Assembly: GCF_964340395.1 (NCBI RefSeq)
Contig: NC_135569.1
Span: 18,336,457-18,400,456, forward strand
Direction: 5' to 3'
Origin: Glandiceps talaboti
Lineage: Eukaryota > Hemichordata > Enteropneusta > Spengelidae
DNA: 64,000 bases
The translations under genes and the position numbers were made by a program. Positions 49,527 through 59,200 of this stretch are shown piece by piece. Position 1 is the first letter of the stretch. Each line of letters begins with the position of its first letter. A model generated the notes under the pieces. The model was not told the DNA's origin. It saw only the letters and a program-made list of their open reading frames with translations, and ran no database searches.

Positions 49527-50189
49527 GATGATTTGTAATGCGCCTCATCTCCGAAGAGCTTGAAGCGCAATATATATTACCACCCCAGTATGGACATTGG
49601 TATCCACGTCCCCTAAACACTAGTCAGAGTGCTCTAACCTGCTGAGCTAACATGATTAGTTGATTGGATCATCATGTCATGAATAATTCTTAATCTAAAC
49701 ACCCCTAAGAATGTTCCCACCAAATATCACACTGATCTGCCCAGTAACTTTCAAGTGTAAGTTTTTTGACCAAAAATAACACTTTTTGACCAAAAATGCA
49801 CATCTCTCATCATTTCATTTAACAATTTTCCAACTAAACTCCAAAAGTAATATCTCCAGCAAAGTTCAAGGCAATTGATTGGGGTGGCTTTTGAGTTCAA
49901 GTCATCTACACACATACAGACAGACAGACAGACACCACACCATGGCTACAGCACTTCATTAGTTCAGTTGTGCTAACTAGAGACTGAAATCAACACCCCT
50001 ACAAAAAAATCAAAATATTCTCCCAAGTGGTTTTAGCCTTTTAAGTTTCTTTAAGTCAAATACAGATAGGCAGACAGACACTTTGACAGATATATAGGTA
50101 TAGGCAGACAGACAGTATAGACAGATTGACAAGACTCTTTATCATGTCTGTAGCATGAATGAACCTGTTTTAATCATAGACAATGTCTA

Positions 50190-50234
<45 letters not shown>

Positions 50235-53200
50235 ATTGAACCTCAGTTCAGTTATGCTAAAAAGGCAACATCCTAACCAAATTTCAAATAGTTTTGAAAA
50301 TTTCGATTTTCTACCAAATTTCACAATTTTTCCACCTAATTTGCATATGACTTTCCAGATCACTTTGTCAGTGAGTGTTAGTGACATACTCTACCAGTGA
50401 GTGTTAGTGACATACTCTACCAGTGAGTGTTAGTGACATACTCTACCAGTGAGTGTTAGTAACATACTCTACCAGTGAGTGTTAGTGACATACTCTACCA
50501 GTGAGTGTTAGTAACATACTCTACCAGTGAGTGTTAGTAACATACTCTACCAGTGAGTGTTAGTGACGTACTCTGCCAGTGAGTGATAGTAACATACTCT
50601 GCCAGTGAGCGTTAGTGACGTACTCTGCCAGTGAGTGTTAGTGACATACTCTACCAGTGAGTGTTAGTGACATACTCTGCCAGTGAGTGTGAGTAACATA
50701 CTCTACCAGTGAGTGTTAGTGACATACTCTACCAGTGAGTGTTAGTAACATACTCTACCAGTGAGTGTTAGTAACATACTCTACCAGTGAGTGTTAGTAA
50801 CATACTCTACCAGTGAGTGTTAGTAACATACTCTACCAATGAGTGTTAGTAACATACTCTACCAGTGAGTGATAGTCACATACTCTACCAGTGAGTGTTA
50901 GTAACATACTCTACCAGTGAGTGTTAGTGACATACTCTGCCAGTGAGTGTTAGTAACATACTCTGCCAGTGAGTGTTAGTAACATACTCTACCAGTGAGT
51001 GTGAGTAACATACTCTACCAGTGAGTGATAGTCACATACTCTACCAGTGAGTGTTAGTAACATACTCTACCAGTGAGTGATAGTCACATACTCTACCAGT
51101 GAGTGATAGTAACATACTCTACCAGTGAGTGTTAGTGACATACTCTACCAGTGAGTGTTAGTGACATACTCTACCAGTGAGTGTTAGTAACATACTCTGC
51201 CAGTGAGTGTTAGTAACATACTCTGCCAGTGAGTGTTAGTGACGTACTCTGCCAGTGAGTGTTAGTAACATACTCTGCCAGTGAGTGTTAGTGACGTACT
51301 CTACCAGTGAGTGTTAGTAACATACTCTACCAGTGAGTGTTAGTGACATACTCTACCAGTGAGTGTTAGTGACGTACTCTGCCAGTGAGTGTTAGTGACG
51401 TACTCTGCCAGTGAGTGTTAGTGACGTACTCTGCCAGTGAGTGTTAGTAACATACTCTACCAGTGAGTGTTAGTAACATACTCTACCAGTGAGTGTGAGT
51501 AACATACTCTGCCAGTGAGTGTTAGTAACATACTCTGCCAGTGAGTGTTAGTGACGTACTCTGCCAGTGAGTGTTAGTAACATACTCTGCCAGTGAGTGT
51601 TAGTGACGTACTCTGCCAGTGAGTGTTAGTAACATACTCTACCAGTGAGTGTTAGTAACATACTCTACCAGTGAGTGTGAGTAACATACTCTGCCAGTGA
51701 GTGTTAGTAACATACTCTGCCAGTGAGTGTTAGTGACGTACTCTACCAGTGAGTGTTAGTGACATACTCTACCAGTGAGTGTGAGTAACATACTCTGCCA
51801 GTGAGTGTTAGTAACATACTCTGCCAGTGAGTGTTAGTGACATACTCTACCAGTGAGTGTTAGTGACATACTCTGCCAGTGTGTGTTAGTCACATACTCT
51901 GCCAGTGAGTGTTAGTAACATACTCTGCCAGTGAGTGTTAGTAACATACTCTACCAGTGAGGGTTAGTGACATACTCTACCAGTGAGTGTTAGTAACATA
52001 CTCTGCCAGTGAGTGTTAGTCACATACTCTGCCAGTGAGTGTTAGTAACATACTCTGCCGGTGAGTGTTAGTGACGTACTCTGCCAGTGAGTGTTAGTAA
52101 CATACTCTGCCAGTGAGTGTTAGTGACGTACTCTACCAGTGAGTGTTAGTGACATACTCTACCAGTGAGTTTTAGTGACATACTCTACCAGTGAGTGTTA
52201 GTAACATACTCTGCCAGTGAGTGTTAGTGACATACTCTACCAGTGAGTGTTAGTCACATACTCTGCCAGTGAGTGTTAGTACCATACTCTACCAGTGAGT
52301 GTTAGTCACATACTCTGCCAGTGAGTGTTAGTAACATACTCTACCAGTGAGTGTTAGTAACATACTCTGCCAGTGAGTGTTAGTCACATACTCTGCCAGT
52401 GAGTGTTAGTCACATACTCTGCCAGTGAGTGTTAGTAACATACTCTACCAGTGAGTGTGAGTAACATACTCTGCCAGTGAGTTTTAGTAACATACTCTAC
52501 CAGTGAGTGTTAGTAACATACTCTGCCAGTGAGTGTGAGTAACATACTCTACCAGTGAGTGTTAGTGACATACTCTACCAGTGAGTGTTAGTGACATACT
52601 CTACCAGTGAGTGTCAGCGACGTACTCTGCCAGTGAGTGTTAGTAACATACTCTACCAGTGAGTGTTAGTAACATACTCTACCAGTGAGTGTTAGTAACA
52701 TACTCTACCAGTGAGTGATAGTCACATACTCTGCCAGTGAGTGTTAGTGACATACTCTGCCAGTGAGTGTTAGTAACATACTCTGCCAGTGAGTTTTAGT
52801 GACATACTCTACCAGTGAGTGTTAGTGACATACTCTGCCAGTGAGTGTTAGTGACATACTCTGCCAGTGAGTGTTAGTGACATACTCTGCCAGTGAGTGT
52901 TAGTAACATACTCTGCCAGTGAGTTTTAGTAACATACTCTGCCAGTGAGTGTTAGTAACATACTCTGCCAGTGAGTGTTAGTGACATACTCTACCAGTGA
53001 GTGTTAGTGACGTACTCTGCCAGTGAGTGTTAGTAACATACTCTGCCAGTGAGTGTTAGTGACGTACTCTACCAGTGAGTGTTAGTAACATACTCTGCCA
53101 GTGAGTGTTAGTGACATACTCTGCCAGTGAGTGTTAGTAACATACTCTGCCAGTGAGTGTTAGTAACATACTCTGCCAGTGAGTGTTAGTAACATACTCT

Positions 53201-56200
53201 GCCAGTGAGTGTTAGTGACATACTCTACCAGTGAGTTTTAGTAACATACTCTGCCAGTGAGTGTTAGTAACATACTCTACCAGTGAGTGTTAGTAACATA
53301 CTCTGCCAGTGAGTGTTAGTAACATACTCTACCAGTGAGTGTTAGTAACATACTCTGCCAGTGAGTGTTAGTGACATACTCTGCCAGTGAGTGTTAGTAA
53401 CATACTCTACCAGTGAGTGTTAGTAACATACTCTACCAGTGAGTGTTAGTAACATACTCTGCCAGTGAGTGTTAGTAACATACTCTGCCAGTGAGTTTTA
53501 GTAACATACTCTGCCAGTGAGTGTTAGTCACATACTCTGCCAGTGAGTGTTAGTCACATACTCTGCCAGTGAGTGTTAGTAACATACTCTACCAGTGAGT
53601 GTTAGTGACATACTCTACCAGTGAGTGTTAGTGACATACTCTACCAGTGAGTGTTAGTAACATACTCTGCCAGTGAGTGTTAGTAACATACTCTACCAGT
53701 GAGTGTTAGTGACATACTCTACCAGTGAGTGTTAGTGACATACTCTACCAGTGAGTGTTAGTAACATACTCTGCCAGTGAGTGTTAGTGACATACTCTGC
53801 CAGTGAGTGATAGTAACATACTCTACCAGTGAGTGTTAGTAACATACTCTACCAGTGAGTGATAGTCACATACTCTGCCAGTGAGTGTTAGTAACATACT
53901 CTACCAGTGAGTGTTAGTAACATACTCTGCCAGTGAGTGTTAGTGACGTACTCTGCCAGTGAGTGTTAGTAACATACTCTACCAGTGAGTGTTAGTAACA
54001 TACTCTGCCAGTGAGTGTTAGTAACATACTCTACCAGTGAGTGTTAGTAACATACTCTACCAGTGAGTGATAGTCACATACTCTGCCAGTGAGTGTTAGT
54101 AACATACTCTACCAGTGAGTGTTAGTGACATACTCTACCAGTGAGTGTTAGTGACATACTCTGCCAGTGAGTGTTAGTAACATACTCTACCAGTGAGTGT
54201 TAGTGACATACTCTACCAGTGAGTGTTAGTGACATACTCTGCCAGTGAGTGTTAGTAACATACTCTGCCAGTGAGTGTTAGTAACATACTCTGCCAGTGA
54301 GTGTTAGTGACATACTCTGCCAGTGAGTGTTAGTAACATACTCTGCCAGTGAGTGTTAGTAACATACTCTACCAGTGAGTGATAGTCACATACTCTACCA
54401 GTGAGTGTTAGTAACATACTCTACCAGTGAGTGTTAGTGACATACTCTGCCAGTGAGTGTTAGTAACATACTCTGCCAGTGAGTGTTAGTAACATACTCT
54501 ACCAGTGAGTGTGAGTAACATACTCTGCCAGTGAGTGTTAGTAACATACTCTACCAGTGAGTGTTAGTAACATACTCTGCCAGTGAGTGTTAGTGACGTA
54601 CTCTGCCAGTGAGTGTTAGTAACATACTCTGCCAGTGAGTGTTAGTGACGTACTCTACCAGTGAGTGTTAGTAACATACTCTACCAGTGAGTGTTAGTGA
54701 CATACTCTACCAGTGAGTGTTAGTAACATACTCTGCCAGTGAGTGTTAGTGACATACTCTGCCAGTGAGTGTTAGTAACATACTCTGCCAGTGAGTGTTA
54801 GTAACATACTCTACCAGTGAGTGTTAGTGACGTACTCTGCCAGTGAGTGTTAGTAACATACTCTGCCAGTGAGTGTTAGTGACATACTCTACCAGTGAGT
54901 GTTAGTGACGTACTCTGCCAGTGAGTGTTAGTAACATACTCTGCCAGTGAGTGTTAGTAACATACTCTGCCAGTGAGTGTTAGTGACATACTCTGCCAGT
55001 GAGTGTTAGTGACGTACTCTCCCAGTGAGTGTTAGTGACGTACTCTACCAGTGAGTGTTAGTAACATACTCTGCCAGTGAGTGTTAGTGACATACTCTAC
55101 CAGTGAGTGTTAGTAACATACTCTGCCAGTGAGTGTTAGTGACATACTCTGCCAGTGAGTGTTAGTAACATACTCTGCCAGTGAGTTTTAGTAACATACT
55201 CTGCCAGTGAGTGTTAGTAACATACTCTGCCAGTGAGTGTTAGTGACATACTCTACCAGTGAGTTTTAGTAACATACTCTGCCAGTGAGTGTTAGTAACA
55301 TACTCTACCAGTGAGTGTTAGTAACATACTCTGCCAGTGAGTGTTAGTAACATACTCTGCCAGTGAGTTTTAGTAACATACTCTGCCAGTGAGTGTTAGT
55401 CACATACTCTGCCAGTGAGTGTTAGTCACATACTCTGCCAGTGAGTGTTAGTGACATACTCTACCAGTGAGTGTTAGTGACATACTCTACCAGTGAGTGT
55501 TAGTAACATACTCTGCCAGTGAGTGTTAGTAACATACTCTACCAGTGAGTGTTAGTAACATACTCTACCAGTGAGTGTTAGTGACATACTCTACCAGTGA
55601 GTGTTAGTGACATACTCTACCAGTGAGTGTTAGTAACATACTCTGCCAGTGAGTGTCAGTGACATACTCTGCCAGTGAGTGATAGTAACATACTCTACCA
55701 GTGAGTGTTAGTAACATACTCTACCAGTGAGTGATAGTCACATACTCTGCCAGTGAGTGTTAGTAACATACTCTACCAGTGAGTGTTAGTAACATACTCT
55801 GCCAGTGAGTGTTAGTGACGTACTCTGCCAGTGAGTGTTAGTAACATACTCTACCAGTGAGTGTTAGTAACATACTCTGCCAGTGAGTGTTAGTAACATA
55901 CTCTACCAGTGAGTGTTAGTAACATACTCTACCAGTGAGTGATAGTCACATACTCTGCCAGTGAGTGTTAGTAACATACTCTACCAGTGAGTGTTAGTGA
56001 CATACTCTACCAGTGAGTGTTAGTGACATACTCTGCCAGTGAGTGTTAGTAACATACTCTGCCAGTGAGTGTTAGTGACGTACTCTACCAGTGAGTGTTA
56101 GTGACGTACTCTACCAGTGAGTGTTAGTAACATACTCTGCCAGTGAGTGTTAGTGACATACTCTACCAGTGAGTGTTAGTAACATACTCTGCCAGTGAGT

Positions 56201-59200
56201 GTTAGTGACATACTCTGCCAGTGAGTGTTAGTAACATACTCTGCCAGTGAGTTTTAGTAACATACTCTGCCAGTGAGTGATAGTCACATACTCTGCCAGT
56301 GAGTGTTAGTAACATACTCTACCAGTGAGTGTTAGTGACATACTCTACCAGTGAGTGTTAGTGACATACTCTGCCAGTGAGTGTTAGTAACATACTCTAC
56401 CAGTGAGTGTTAGTGACATACTCTACCAGTGAGTGTTAGTGACATACTCTGCCAGTGAGTGTTAGTAACATACTCTGCCAGTGAGTGTTAGTAACATACT
56501 CTGCCAGTGAGTGTTAGTGACATACTCTGCCAGTGAGTGTTAGTAACATACTCTGCCAGTGAGTGTTAGTAACATACTCTACCAGTGAGTGATAGTCACA
56601 TACTCTACCAGTGAGTGTTAGTAACATACTCTACCAGTGAGTGTTAGTGACATACTCTGCCAGTGAGTGTTAGTAACATACTCTGCCAGTGAGTGTTAGT
56701 AACATACTCTACCAGTGAGTGTGAGTAACATACTCTACCAGTGAGTGATAGTCACATACTCTACCAGTGAGTGTTAGTAACATACTCTACCAGTGAGTGA
56801 TAGTCACATACTCTACCAGTGAGTGATAGTAACATACTCTACCAGTGAGTGTTAGTGACATACTCTACCAGTGAGTGTTAGTGACATACTCTACCAGTGA
56901 GTGTTAGTAACATACTCTACCAGTGAGTGTTAGTGACATACTCTACCAGTGAGTGTTAGTAACATACTCTGCCAGTGAGTGTTAGTGACATACTCTGCCA
57001 GTGAGTGTTAGTAACATACTCTGCCAGTGAGTGTTAGTAACATACTCTACCAGTGAGTGTTAGTGACGTACTCTGCCAGTGAGTGTTAGTAACATACTCT
57101 GCCAGTGAGTGTTAGTAACATACTCTACCAGTGAGTGTTAGTAACATACTCTGCCAGTGAGTGTTAGTAACATACTCTACCAGTGAGTGTTAGTAACATA
57201 CTCTACCAGTGAGTGATAGTCACATACTCTGCCAGTGAGTGTTAGTAACATACTCTACCAGTGAGTGTTAGTGACATACTCTACCAGTGAGTGTTAGTGA
57301 CATACTCTGCCAGTGAGTGTTAGTAACATACTCTACCAGTGAGTGTTAGTGACATACTCTACCAGTGAGTGTTAGTGACATACTCTGCCAGTGAGTGTTA
57401 GTAACATACTCTGCCAGTGAGTGTTAGTAACATACTCTGCCAGTGAGTGTTAGTGACATACTCTGCCAGTGAGTGTTAGTAACATACTCTGCCAGTGAGT
57501 GTTAGTAACATACTCTACCAGTGAGTGATAGTCACATACTCTACCAGTGAGTGTTAGTAACATACTCTACCAGTAAGTGTTAGTGACATACTCTGCCAGT
57601 GAGTGTTAGTAACATACTCTGCCAGTGAGTGTTAGTAACATACTCTACCAGTGAGTGTGAGTAACATACTCTACCAGTGAGTGATAGTCACATACTCTAC
57701 CAGTGAGTGTTAGTAACATACTCTACCAGTGAGTGATAGTCACATACTCTACCAGTGAGTGATAGTAACATACTCTACCAGTGAGTGTTAGTGACATACT
57801 CTACCAGTGAGTGTTAGTGACATACTCTACCAGTGAGTGTTAGTAACATACTCTGCCAGTGAGTGTTAGTAACATACTCTGCCAGTGAGTGTTAGTGACG
57901 TACTCTGCCAGTGAGTGTTAGTAACATACTCTGCCAGTGAGTGTTAGTGACATACTCTACCAGTGAGTGTTAGTAACATACTCTACCAGTGAGTGTTAGT
58001 GACATACTCTACCAGTGAGTGTTAGTAACATACTCTGCCAGTGAGTGTTAGTGACATACTCTGCCAGTGAGTGTTAGTAACATACTCTGCCAGTGAGTGT
58101 TAGTAACATACTCTACCAGTGAGTGTTAGTGACGTACTCTGCCAGTGAGTGTTAGTAACATACTCTGCCAGTGAGTGTTAGTGACATACTCTACCAGTGA
58201 GTGTTAGTGACGTACTCTGCCAGTGAGTGTTAGTAACATACTCTGCCAGTGAGTGTTAGTAACATACTCTGCCAGTGAGTGTTAGTGACATACTCTGCCA
58301 GTGAGTGTTAGTGACGTACTCTCCCAGTGAGTGTTAGTGACGTACTCTACCAGTGAGTGTTAGTAACATACTCTGCCAGTGAGTGTTAGTGACATACTCT
58401 ACCAGTGAGTGTTAGTAACATACTCTGCCAGTGAGTGTTAGTGACATACTCTGCCAGTGAGTGTTAGTAACATACTCTGCCAGTGAGTTTTAGTAACATA
58501 CTCTGCCAGTGAGTGTTAGTAACATACTCTGCCAGTGAGTGTTAGTGACATACTCTACCAGTGAGTTTTAGTAACATACTCTGCCAGTGAGTGTTAGTAA
58601 CATACTCTACCAGTGAGTGTTAGTAACATACTCTGCCAGTGAGTGTTAGTAACATACTCTGCCAGTGAGTTTTAGTAACATACTCTGCCAGTGAGTGTTA
58701 GTCACATACTCTGCCAGTGAGTGTTAGTCACATACTCTGCCAGTGAGTGTTAGTAACATACTCTACCAGTGAGTGTTAGTGACATACTCTACCAGTGAGT
58801 GTTAGTGACATACTCTACCAGTGAGTGTTAGTAACATACTCTGCCAGTGAGTGTTAGTAACATACTCTACCAGTGAGTGTTAGTAACATACTCTACCAGT
58901 GAGTGTTAGTGACATACTCTACCAGTGAGTGTTAGTGACATACTCTACCAGTGAGTGTTAGTAACATACTCTGCCAGTGAGTGTCAGTGACATACTCTGC
59001 CAGTGAGTGATAGTAACATACTCTACCAGTGAGTGTTAGTAACATACTCTACCAGTGAGTGATAGTCACATACTCTGCCAGTGAGTGTTAGTAACATACT
59101 CTACCAGTGAGTGTTAGTAACATACTCTGCCAGTGAGTGTTAGTGACGTACTCTGCCAGTGAGTGTTAGTAACATACTCTACCAGTGAGTGTTAGTAACA

